Positions 48,488 through 57,121 of a stretch of 64,000 bases of DNA are shown piece by piece; position 1 is the stretch's first letter; every line of letters begins with the position of its first letter. Source of the DNA: an uncultured Pseudomonadota bacterium (GTDB lineage Bacteria; Bdellovibrionota_B; Oligoflexia; Oligoflexales; CAIYRB01); assembly GCA_903928445.1 (NCBI GenBank), contig CAIYRB010000087.1, positions 1 through 64,000 on the forward strand. The letters run 5' to 3'. The notes under the pieces were generated by a model, which did no database searches, was not told the DNA's origin, and worked only from the letters and a program-made list of their open reading frames with translations. The position numbers were made by a program, and so were the translations under genes.

Positions 48488-48513
48488 TATGCACTTTGCC
48501 TCGAACCACAGTT

Positions 48514-50652
48514 TTATCGCCTTATGTTAGGGTCTAATCCCCTGGTTTCGGATCGTTCAATAGCTCGTCGCCGTTTGAACGGGGGTAGTCTTTGATAAAG
48601 CTCTTGAAGTGCGGCATCAGGATTAATGATAGAATAGACGCGGTGGCAGCATTGCTCGCCGGGATTGGTTGAAAGCAGCTGGTAGTCCGCTTCTTTTTCT
48701 GCGTCAACGGTATTATCAGCTAAGACAATGGGGGCATCGCAATCTTGCTGATTTTGCAGCAAACTAAACGGCGTGCCATTTTTAATTGCGGCATCTAGGC
48801 GCTTAGCGAGTGAATAGGCCTTTTCGGCGAGCTTTTTATTGGGGCTTTCCTTGGCTAAATTCGCTTGCGCTAGGGCGAGTGGCAGGTCGCTGGCTCGGGC
48901 GTAGGAGAGCGATAAATTATAATGGATAAGTTTTCTTACTTCATCGGCCTTTGCCGGTAGTGCTTCAAGTGCTCGTAGGTAAAATGACTGCGCTTCATCA
49001 ATTTTTCCCGCACGCGATAGACTCACGCCGCGATTGTTTAGGTAGCTGAGAACATCATCGAAGTTATCTAACTTTTGCAGGATGCGGCCAGCCATTTTGA
49101 CGTCGCCAATGGTGAGGTTGAACTTCGCCTCATGGGTCTGCACGGCGCTGTTGGTTGGGTCGAGAGCCTTGGCTTTATCGAGTGCCTCCTGGCCGGCTGC
49201 GGCGCGGCTAAGTTCGCTATTACAGTCAGCTAGAGCGCAAAGGCGCAGGATATTGAGGGGTGAGAGCTCCTGCGCCTTCTCCAGGCAACGGATCGCGGCA
49301 TCGAAGTCGCCCAGCTTCATTAATACCCGGCCAATTAGATTGTAGAGGCGGACCGAAGAATAGCCCCTTTTAAGGGCGGCAAAGCCCGCCGCTTTAGCCT
49401 CTTCAAAATGATTTTGATAATAGGCGATTTCGGCGTCGAAGTAGCTAGATACGGCTTCTGTGATGCGCCCGCCTTGCACTAAGGTCTTTTTGAAATCAAT
49501 GGCGGTGAGGAAATTCTTGCGAATTAAATAGGCCATCATTTTGCGCTCAAGGACGCCAACTTCCGTCGGGTGACGTTCCTGCTTCAGCGTCCAGATGAGT
49601 GCCTGCAGAAATTCTTCACGCAACATTGGCTTTTGTACAACCATAGCCACGCCCATCTCGCGGGTTAAGTGCTGGTCTTTGCCGCTGACGAGTGAACTTA
49701 GAATAATAACCGGGGTCTTTTCGTGGCCCAGCTGCCTAATGCGTTGTAGAAAAATCGGACCGCTGACCTTCGGCAGTCTCCATTCATGGATCACAAGGGA
49801 TTGTTCAGCCCGGCCATCAAGATAAGCGATCGCTTCGACCGGGCAGGTAAAGTACTCAACATTTACGGCACCCAGGGCCGTCAGGATTTCACGCACTGAA
49901 TTGAGCGACAGTTCGTCTGGGTCGACAACGACGGCGTTGGTGATCCCCAGCATGTTAGCTCCGCCTGCTCCTCCGGCCTGCGGCAGCTCAATATCCGGTA
50001 AGAGCTTGCTATGGATGGCCTCCGCCTGCTGGGCTCTCCCTGCATCAAGGAGCTTGATCTGGGCTAGGGTGGCGGCGGCAGCAGTCTTGTGGCCGCTTCT
50101 GGCCTGGGCTTCCGCGTGCCATAGTAGTATTCCCATGTGCCCTGGATATTGCAGCATAAGAGCTTCAGAAAAAAGCAAGAGTTCGGAAAACTCTTGGCGC
50201 GCGATGAGTATTTCGCGCAAATACTCCGCCGAGATCGGGCAAGAATCCTTGCCATTTTGATCAATGCGTTGCTTTAGAATTGTCGCCGCTTCAATCATTG
50301 CTGTCTTGTTATTGGCCGTTGGGTGGCAGGTGAATAGGCCTAGCTCGAAGGCAATTGGCAGAACATAGGCCTGGTCTTCATTGTAGAAAGCCGAGACTCG
50401 GGTGTGGCGAAATTCTGGCAGAGTTAAGCATAATCGCAGTAGCTGCAGTGTGTTCACTGAATCAGCAAGAATGATCGGGCATATAATCCAGGAAATCTCT
50501 TCAGTCTCAAGAAGGCTTATGGCATCACCGATGGTCGGCACCCCAGAGACATTGGTAAACCCGACCTCTTTGGCAAAGGCGCTCAGAATCGATCGGATTT
50601 GCGATGACCGCTCGATCACTAGCGCCGTTCCACCTGTCTCAAAGACTTCCAT
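48514..50652 (-). CDS. Dual pseudo-receiver and TPR regulatory protein
   Basis: The 712-residue cytoplasmic protein has two response-regulator-like domains and a TPR array. The second receiver (about 237-350) keeps the acidic pair (VVVDPDELSL), Ser (IILSSL) and Lys (VVQKPM), but the phospho-acceptor Asp is Glu (LVIHEWRLPKVSG), which may mimic the phosphorylated state. The first (about 8-125) lacks it too (WIICPIIL). TPRs run from about 375 to 650 (EEAKAAGFAALKRGYSSVRLYNLIGRVLMKLGDFDAAIRC and onward). There is no DNA-binding or enzymatic output domain, so it likely works as a protein-protein adaptor. The ATG has only a weak ribosome binding site. Confidence 0.8.
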   Translation of the reverse strand: MEVFETGGTALVIERSSQIRSILSAFAKEVGFTNVSGVPTIGDAISLLETEEISWIICPIILADSVNTLQLLRLCLTLPEFRHTRVSAFYNEDQAYVLPIAFELGLFTCHPTANNKTAMIEAATILKQRIDQNGKDSCPISAEYLREILIARQEFSELLLFSEALMLQYPGHMGILLWHAEAQARSGHKTAAAATLAQIKLLDAGRAQQAEAIHSKLLPDIELPQAGGAGGANMLGITNAVVVDPDELSLNSVREILTALGAVNVEYFTCPVEAIAYLDGRAEQSLVIHEWRLPKVSGPIFLQRIRQLGHEKTPVIILSSLVSGKDQHLTREMGVAMVVQKPMLREEFLQALIWTLKQERHPTEVGVLERKMMAYLIRKNFLTAIDFKKTLVQGGRITEAVSSYFDAEIAYYQNHFEEAKAAGFAALKRGYSSVRLYNLIGRVLMKLGDFDAAIRCLEKAQELSPLNILRLCALADCNSELSRAAAGQEALDKAKALDPTNSAVQTHEAKFNLTIGDVKMAGRILQKLDNFDDVLSYLNNRGVSLSRAGKIDEAQSFYLRALEALPAKADEVRKLIHYNLSLSYARASDLPLALAQANLAKESPNKKLAEKAYSLAKRLDAAIKNGTPFSLLQNQQDCDAPIVLADNTVDAEKEADYQLLSTNPGEQCCHRVYSIINPDAALQELYQRLPPFKRRRAIERSETRGLDPNIRR

Positions 50653-50906
50653 TAGCTTTATCCCAGCGCTGATTGCAGAAATTTTCGTGATAAGTGAATA
50701 CCGGTGTCAGCGTTGCAAAGGCGTGCGACCTTGTAACAAGGTGCATGTTGCGACTGTTGATAGTTGATTTCCGACTGCCCTGAGGACCATGGTCGCGCCG
50801 TCGTACAAGGGGGCGGGTAGCGAGAGGCGTAACGGTACGGCAGTCGGATACCCCGCTTGCGGGCCGCAAGTTCTGTGATGATTTCATTTTTTTAGTTTTA
50901 TCATAA
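50653..50906. other. Non-coding stretch upstream of the pseudo-receiver gene
   Basis: Together with the remnant that follows, this forms a gap of about 570 bases between intact genes. I see no coding pattern here. A small hairpin (50856-50861 with 50865-50870) is followed by a T-rich stretch at 50882-50893, too distant for a standard terminator. It should hold the promoter of the minus-strand gene starting at 50652. Confidence 0.4.
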
Positions 50907-51185
50907 GGGTGGTTAGGACGCCAGGGCTGGTCCGAAGATAGGGGCCTGCTCAATCTTGGCGCTGCGTATGGCAACCTCGGGCGCTACAGTGAGGCGGAGG
51001 CGAGCTGTCGCCAATCCATCGCTTTGCAGCCAGCACTGCGCCTGGCGCCTGTCAAATGGCCTGGTGCCAATGCGGCGGTGCGTGCAATGGACTCAGGTAA
51101 GTGCTGCACCAGCCAATCGAGCTCTTATATTGAGTGGTATCTGCGACCTGGTTGCATTACTTTGGGTAATTCGGATGTTTTCTGA
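50907..51185 (+). pseudogene. TPR-protein remnant
   Basis: An open frame without a start codon, bounded by TAA 50904-50906 and TGA 51183-51185, reads GLLNLGAAYGNLGRYSEAEASCRQSIALQP, a typical TPR repeat, and then degenerates into unrelated sequence. It is most likely the surviving piece of a TPR-repeat gene on the plus strand. The overlapping frame starting near 50956 is its shadow. Confidence 0.5.
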
Positions 51186-51223
51186 TAGGGTTCGCTGAGA
51201 GTCATGACTGTGGGGGGATCACA

Positions 51224-52198
<975 letters not shown>

Positions 52199-52313
52199 AA
52201 CATGTCCGAAAATTCCGTGTCTCCCTACTTCCGCGCCTCCGTGGTCAAACCCAAACGCCCAATTTAACCACAGAGACGCGGAAGTAGGGAGACGCGGAAT
52301 TTTCGTACAGGTT
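52199..52313. repeat. Large imperfect inverted repeat (51-base arms)
   Basis: Arms 52199-52249 and 52263-52313 are reverse complements with only a few mismatches, around a 13-base loop. The pairing is strongest over GAAAATTCCG and CTCCCTACTTCCGCG. It begins at the first base after the DUF1036 stop, so the transcript would fold into a very long hairpin. The last 16 bases of the element recur at 123-138. I infer a dispersed palindromic intergenic element; no transposase is encoded. Confidence 0.85.
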
Positions 52314-52430
52314 GTTAGTGTAGGCAGCCGGTATCGAGGATCTGGCGGTACGTCTGATCTAGATGGCTGAAGGATGGCTCGGGACCAGGCTGACGATGAG
52401 CTGGGCCAATTGCGGTCAGGCGGCGCGGCT

Positions 52431-54008
52431 TTAGGCCGTTGCGATAAAGGTCATGGCGCGCTCGGCCATCGCCGTGATCGTCAGACTCGGATTGACGCCG
52501 AGGTTTGCTGGTACCGAGGCGCCACCGAGGACATAAAGGCCAGGATAATGATGGATGCGGTGGGCGTGGTCGATGACTCCGTCCGCCGCGGTTTCGCCCA
52601 TGGGACAGCCGCCCAAGATATGTGCCGTCAACGGGATGCCGACGACTTCGCTGGACGATGAGGCGGCGATGCCGCCAGTCGTCGCCGCGAGCTTTTCGAC
52701 GAAGGCGACGCCTTGCGGTATCAGCACGGGAGGCCGTTGGGCGCCGACAAAATCACCGCTCAGCCCTTGGCGAAAGGGCCAGGGTAGGCTGCGTTTTAGA
52801 CGAAAGCGCATCGTGCTATCCAGTGACTGCATCACCAGGATGATCACGGATTCGACGGCAAAGCCGCGCGGGAACCAGCTTCTACACACCACTAGGGGAT
52901 GTGTCAGGGTGTAGAAAGCCACTCGTAGTAGCCGCTCTAACGGGGTTCGACCGCCTGCCAGCGGCATCACCAACAGACCCATCGCATCAGATCCCGCAGG
53001 ATACCTCACCGCCTCGATACTGGTGTGGTCATCCGGATGCACTCCAGCAGCGATGGCGATCCCGCCCGACATCGGTACTTGCGGCGACGGCACACGGACG
53101 CCAAGGATGGACTCGCTGTTGGTGCGAACGCCGTGGCCGAGGGTTGGCGATAGCTTCGGCAGAGTTTTGGCGACGTCGCGGCAATGCAGCAGCAGCTTCA
53201 CCGTCCCAAGTACGCCGGCGGCGAAGATCACCTGCTTCGCAGTGATCTTACGACGTGGCGACCAAAATACGCCTGGCCGTTTGATGACGACTTGGTAACG
53301 ACCGTCCGCCTGGGGCCGCACGTCGATCACTTCGCTATCGGCTTTGATGGTCGCGCCTTTTTTTGCCGCAAAATAAAGGTAGTTTTTGACGAGGGTGTTC
53401 TTGGCATTGTTGCGACACCCGACCATACAGCCACCGCACAAGGTGCAGCCGGAGCGCTCCGGTCCTTCGCCACCAAAGTAAGGGTCTGCGGCGGTTTGAC
53501 CTCGTTGGCCAAAATAGACGCCGACATCGACGGGGCTAAAGGTGTCGCCGTAGCCGAGTGCCGTCGCCGTCTCCTTGAGCAGCTGATCGGCGGGAAAGTC
53601 GACGGGTGCCGGGGTCACACCGAGCATGCGGCGAGCAGTCTCGTAGTGCGCAGCGAGTGCTTCGGCCCAGTCGGACACGGCGCTTAGGCGTGGCCACGAG
53701 GGGCCGCGCAAAGCGCCAAGCCGAGGCTTTATAAGGGTGTTGGCATAGACTAGGCTGCCGCCTCCGACCCCGGCGCCGGAGAGGATGGACACGCCGCGAA
53801 AGAAATTGATGCGCATGATCCCGCGCAGGCCAAGCCAAGGAGCAAAGATAAAGCGGCGTAGGTTCCAGTTGGTTTTAGCAAAGTCTTGGTCGCGAAAGGC
53901 GCTGCCGGCTTCGATGACCGCCACGCGGTAGCCCTTTTCTGCAAGGCGTAGCGCGGCGACACTACCGCCAAATCCCGAGCCGATGATAAGATAATCAAAT
54001 TCCTGCAT
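52431..54008 (-). CDS. GMC-family FAD oxidoreductase with Cys cluster
   Basis: The 525-residue flavoenzyme has FAD-binding DYLIIGSGFGGSVAALRLAE at the N-terminus, SGAGVGGGSLVYANTL, and the C-terminal HILGGCPMG and YVLGGASVPANLGVNPSLTITAMAERA typical of GMC and cholesterol-oxidase-like enzymes. A CTLCGGCMVGCRNNAKNT segment (about residue 186) with four closely spaced Cys occurs in the ChoD-like/GMC subgroup and may bind a metal or cluster. There is no signal peptide. GGAGGGTGG precedes the ATG. The substrate (sterol, alcohol or other) is not determinable. It diverges from the metallophosphatase gene. Confidence 0.85.
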   Translation of the reverse strand: MQEFDYLIIGSGFGGSVAALRLAEKGYRVAVIEAGSAFRDQDFAKTNWNLRRFIFAPWLGLRGIMRINFFRGVSILSGAGVGGGSLVYANTLIKPRLGALRGPSWPRLSAVSDWAEALAAHYETARRMLGVTPAPVDFPADQLLKETATALGYGDTFSPVDVGVYFGQRGQTAADPYFGGEGPERSGCTLCGGCMVGCRNNAKNTLVKNYLYFAAKKGATIKADSEVIDVRPQADGRYQVVIKRPGVFWSPRRKITAKQVIFAAGVLGTVKLLLHCRDVAKTLPKLSPTLGHGVRTNSESILGVRVPSPQVPMSGGIAIAAGVHPDDHTSIEAVRYPAGSDAMGLLVMPLAGGRTPLERLLRVAFYTLTHPLVVCRSWFPRGFAVESVIILVMQSLDSTMRFRLKRSLPWPFRQGLSGDFVGAQRPPVLIPQGVAFVEKLAATTGGIAASSSSEVVGIPLTAHILGGCPMGETAADGVIDHAHRIHHYPGLYVLGGASVPANLGVNPSLTITAMAERAMTFIATA

Positions 54009-54248
54009 CCACCCTCCGGCAGCCCTCTGCTGAGTGTGATCGGCTTATGGCACCAGGACTTTAGCTGTAGGCTCCCTGTACCAGGATGACTCAGGAGCGC
54101 CTGGTGCTAGCAGATTTAGCAAAAATATCCTGTTAATCCATGGTTAAACTATGTTTGGGCGTAGGTCAGTGGGTTGCCGTGCGGCGCTCATGCCCCTATG
54201 GTAAGTCCGATATCACTCGCAAACCGTATCGAGAATAGGAGCGATCTG

Positions 54249-55580
54249 ATGACATGGACGAATGGATGGTGCTTGGCCTGGGCATTAGCGGCAGGCCCGG
54301 CATGGGCAGCGGGGATGACCCACTTTGAGACGTGGACGCAAAATAGCATCGGCGAACAAGTCCTGACCGTCGCCATCACAGATCATGGTCGCGAGGTCTT
54401 GAAGTTAACCGCCCCGGCCAGTCAGGTTGACCTCGACGCATGGAGCACATCTGGCACCCTGCACTTAGACTGGAGCCATTGCCGCACCGCGGAGATGCTA
54501 GCAAACGCGGGCGAGCTGACGCAGTGCATGCGGCGTGCTTTCTTAAGCCTAGATGGCGAGGGCGATCGCTTGTCTCCGGCGGTCCTCGATCTGAGCCTCA
54601 GCCGCGACGGCGAGCTATTGGCCGATTACCGACCAGATATCACCACCGGGGCTAAGCCGTTGCAACTTCGGGCCCGTGCCCAACTGCCGACGCTGGAATT
54701 TTGGCGCCCCGCCGTTGCTGCTTTGACCATGGTGCGGTCGCGAGCCGCGATGATCGCCAGCAGCGAGGCACTCGACCGACCGGGTGCTGCGAGTCGCTTT
54801 GTTTTCTTTGGCGACGCAGGCAGCGGCGATGAGCATCAGTATGATGTTGCGGCTGGGCTTGATCACTACTGTCGACAGCATGACGGCGCTTGCGGCTTTG
54901 CCTTGATGCTCGGCGACAACTTCTACAACAACGGGGTTTCCAGCACGAAGGATCACCAATGGAAGTCCAAGTTCGAGAAGCCCTATAACGCTCTTGACCT
55001 CGATTTCTATCCCGTTTTAGGCAATCACGATCACCACGGCGACACCCAGGCGCAGTTGGATTATGCAAGGAAGTCCGCACACTGGAAGATGCCGGCGCGC
55101 TACTACACGTTCACCGATGGCGATGTTCAGTTCTTTGGCATCGACTCGGATGACTTCGATGCAGATCAAGAACACTGGCTGCAGGCGAGCCTACAGGCTA
55201 GCACCAAACCGTGGAAGATTGTTTATGCGCATCATCCGATCTATTCCTTTGGCAGTCATGGGGATAACGATGGGCTTAAGGAACACCTTCTGCCACTACT
55301 CAAGGCCGCAGGCGTCGACTTTTACCTGACTGGGCATGACCACGATAAACAAATCATCGAACGAGATGGCCTGACCTTTATCATCACTGGGTCGGGCGGC
55401 GCGCTGATCCGCCCGGTGGGGCGTGGTGAGGGCACGGTGTTTGCGCAAAGCACCTACGGCTTCTCGCATTTCACCATTTCCGGTCGCACGGCAACTCTAG
55501 ATATCTTGGATCAAGATGGTGATGTGGAGTTTAGTCGCACCTATACCAAGGTGGATCCGCAGCATGCAGCGCAGCCCTAG
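54249..55580 (+). CDS. Secreted calcineurin-type metallophosphatase
   Basis: The 443-residue product has a signal peptide (cleavage near GPAWAAG), a beta-rich N-terminal domain of about 150 residues, and a C-terminal metallophosphatase domain with all metal-ligand motifs: FFGDAGSGD, MLGDNFYNNG, VLGNHDHHGD, VYAHHPIYSFGSHGDN and YLTGHDHDKQI. This order resembles tartrate-resistant/purple acid phosphatases. Phosphomonoesterase or related activity in the periplasm is expected. ATG 54249 has AGGAG at seven bases. It converges with the ferredoxin gene, 18 bases away. Confidence 0.87.
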   Translation: MTWTNGWCLAWALAAGPAWAAGMTHFETWTQNSIGEQVLTVAITDHGREVLKLTAPASQVDLDAWSTSGTLHLDWSHCRTAEMLANAGELTQCMRRAFLSLDGEGDRLSPAVLDLSLSRDGELLADYRPDITTGAKPLQLRARAQLPTLEFWRPAVAALTMVRSRAAMIASSEALDRPGAASRFVFFGDAGSGDEHQYDVAAGLDHYCRQHDGACGFALMLGDNFYNNGVSSTKDHQWKSKFEKPYNALDLDFYPVLGNHDHHGDTQAQLDYARKSAHWKMPARYYTFTDGDVQFFGIDSDDFDADQEHWLQASLQASTKPWKIVYAHHPIYSFGSHGDNDGLKEHLLPLLKAAGVDFYLTGHDHDKQIIERDGLTFIITGSGGALIRPVGRGEGTVFAQSTYGFSHFTISGRTATLDILDQDGDVEFSRTYTKVDPQHAAQP

Positions 55581-55598
55581 GCGTCTGCCTTGGCCTGC

Positions 55599-55889
55599 CT
55601 AGGCCTCGTCGATTAAGACCTCGACATCACCCATAATCCGACACTGGCACGCCAAACGCTCATCAGCGTCGGCGTGCATCGCTTTAAGAAAATCCTTCTC
55701 CTCGCCCACCGCCGGACTCAAGTGCTCCATGCCCTTGACGACATGCATGATGCAGATACCACAGTCAGCCTCGCGGCAATCAAACTCGATCGGCGTCTCA
55801 TGCTCGGCGCAGAGGGCCTGAAAGCCAAGCCCTCTGCGTACCGTTAAACGCTGAATTTGATCTTTGAAGCGAATCACCACCGAGGGCAT
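55599..55889 (-). CDS. 2Fe-2S ferredoxin
   Basis: The 96-residue plant-type ferredoxin-fold protein has cluster ligands in FDCREADCGICIMHV (three Cys) and the fourth Cys in RLACQCRI. It is a single-electron carrier. It is the last gene of a minus-strand run with fadA, fadN, tkt and the HtrA-like gene, 34 bases after fadA, so it may transfer electrons for a linked acyl-CoA dehydrogenase elsewhere; this is inference. Confidence 0.9.
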   Translation of the reverse strand: MPSVVIRFKDQIQRLTVRRGLGFQALCAEHETPIEFDCREADCGICIMHVVKGMEHLSPAVGEEKDFLKAMHADADERLACQCRIMGDVEVLIDEA

Positions 55890-55923
55890 AGGCTGCGCAC
55901 CATCCCAACTTTGTCAGACTCGT

Positions 55924-57099
55924 TTAGAGTAGCTCGAAAACCCCAGCCGCACCCATGCCGGTACCGATGCACATCGATACGACGCCGTACTTCTCTTGGT
56001 CGCGGCGCATGCCGTGCAGCAGCGTGGCGGTCAGCTTGGCGCCAGTCGCCCCGAGTGGGTGACCAAGCGCAATCGCACCGCCGGTTTTGTTGACTTTGGT
56101 CGGATCGATCTGCAGCGTGCGCAAGACGGCCAGGGCCTGTGAGGCAAAGGCTTCGTTGAGCTCGACGCGGTCGATCTGGCCGATCTTGAGGCCGGCCTTC
56201 TTCAAGGCCAAAGGAATCGCCTCGACGGGGCCTATACCCATGATCCGCGGCGGCACGCCAGCCACCGCAAAGCTCAGCAGGCGAGCCATCGGCTGTAGGT
56301 TGTGCTTTTTGACGAAGGCTTCGGAGCACACCAGGGCCATGGCCGCGCCGTCGGACATCTGCGAGCTGTTGCCCGCGGTAACGGATCCGCCGGCAAGAAA
56401 AGCGGGGCGCAGCTTGCCGAGGACTTCCACCGTGGTGTCGGCGCGCGGGCCATCATCGACGCTAAAGGTCGCTTGGTCGATCTTCACCGCGCCGCTCGCA
56501 CCGGGGCTGCGAAAGGTGGTGTCGATGGCGACGGTCTCGGCCTTGAACAGGCCTTGTTCGATCGCGGCCGCGGCTTTGATGTTGGACTCGTAGGAAAAGC
56601 GGTCCTGGTCTTCGCGGCTGATTTTGTACTCTTTGGCGACGTTCTCTGCCGTTATACCCATGCCGAGATAGAAGTCAGGATGGGTGTCGTTGATGGTACG
56701 GCTGCCGACGGGTTTGAACCCCATCATCGGCACCATGGTCATCGACTCCGTGCCACCAGCCAAGACGCAGTCCATGTCGCCGGCTTTGACCGCAGCGGCG
56801 GCCATGCCGATGGTCTGCAGTCCCGACGAGCAAAAGCGGTTGACCGTGACACCTGGGACGCGCTCGGGCAGACCGGCGAGGAGCAAGGCAAAGCGTGCGA
56901 CGTTCATGCCCTGGTCACCCTCGGGCATGGCGCAGCCTAAAATCACATCTTCGATCAAGGCCGGATCAACACCACTTTGTTTGACCACGGCCCGGATCAC
57001 ATCGGCGCAAAAGTCATCAGGTCTCTTCGTGCGCAACCCACCCTTGAAGGCTTTGCCGACGGGGGTACGCAGCGGGGATACGATATATGCGGCTGGCAT
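55924..57099 (-). CDS. fadA: Acetyl-CoA acyltransferase (3-ketoacyl-CoA thiolase)
   Basis: The 391-residue thiolase has catalytic Cys in TVNRFCSSGLQT (about 92), ELNEAFASQ, catalytic His in IALGHPLGATGA (about 350) and Cys in SMCIGTGMGAAGVFE (about 380). It cleaves 3-ketoacyl-CoA with CoA in beta-oxidation. The start ATG follows GGAGGAG and lies 22 bases after the fadN stop, so the two form a beta-oxidation operon. It carries out the thiolysis step that follows the FadN-type enzyme. Confidence 0.94.
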   Translation of the reverse strand: MPAAYIVSPLRTPVGKAFKGGLRTKRPDDFCADVIRAVVKQSGVDPALIEDVILGCAMPEGDQGMNVARFALLLAGLPERVPGVTVNRFCSSGLQTIGMAAAAVKAGDMDCVLAGGTESMTMVPMMGFKPVGSRTINDTHPDFYLGMGITAENVAKEYKISREDQDRFSYESNIKAAAAIEQGLFKAETVAIDTTFRSPGASGAVKIDQATFSVDDGPRADTTVEVLGKLRPAFLAGGSVTAGNSSQMSDGAAMALVCSEAFVKKHNLQPMARLLSFAVAGVPPRIMGIGPVEAIPLALKKAGLKIGQIDRVELNEAFASQALAVLRTLQIDPTKVNKTGGAIALGHPLGATGAKLTATLLHGMRRDQEKYGVVSMCIGTGMGAAGVFELL

Positions 57100-57121
57100 A
57101 GGAACTCCTCCGGTCGGTTGA

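Noticed and set aside
50856-50893. Possible terminator hairpin
   Set aside because: Only a 6-base stem and the T-rich run begins more than 10 bases downstream; no intact gene ends upstream on that strand.
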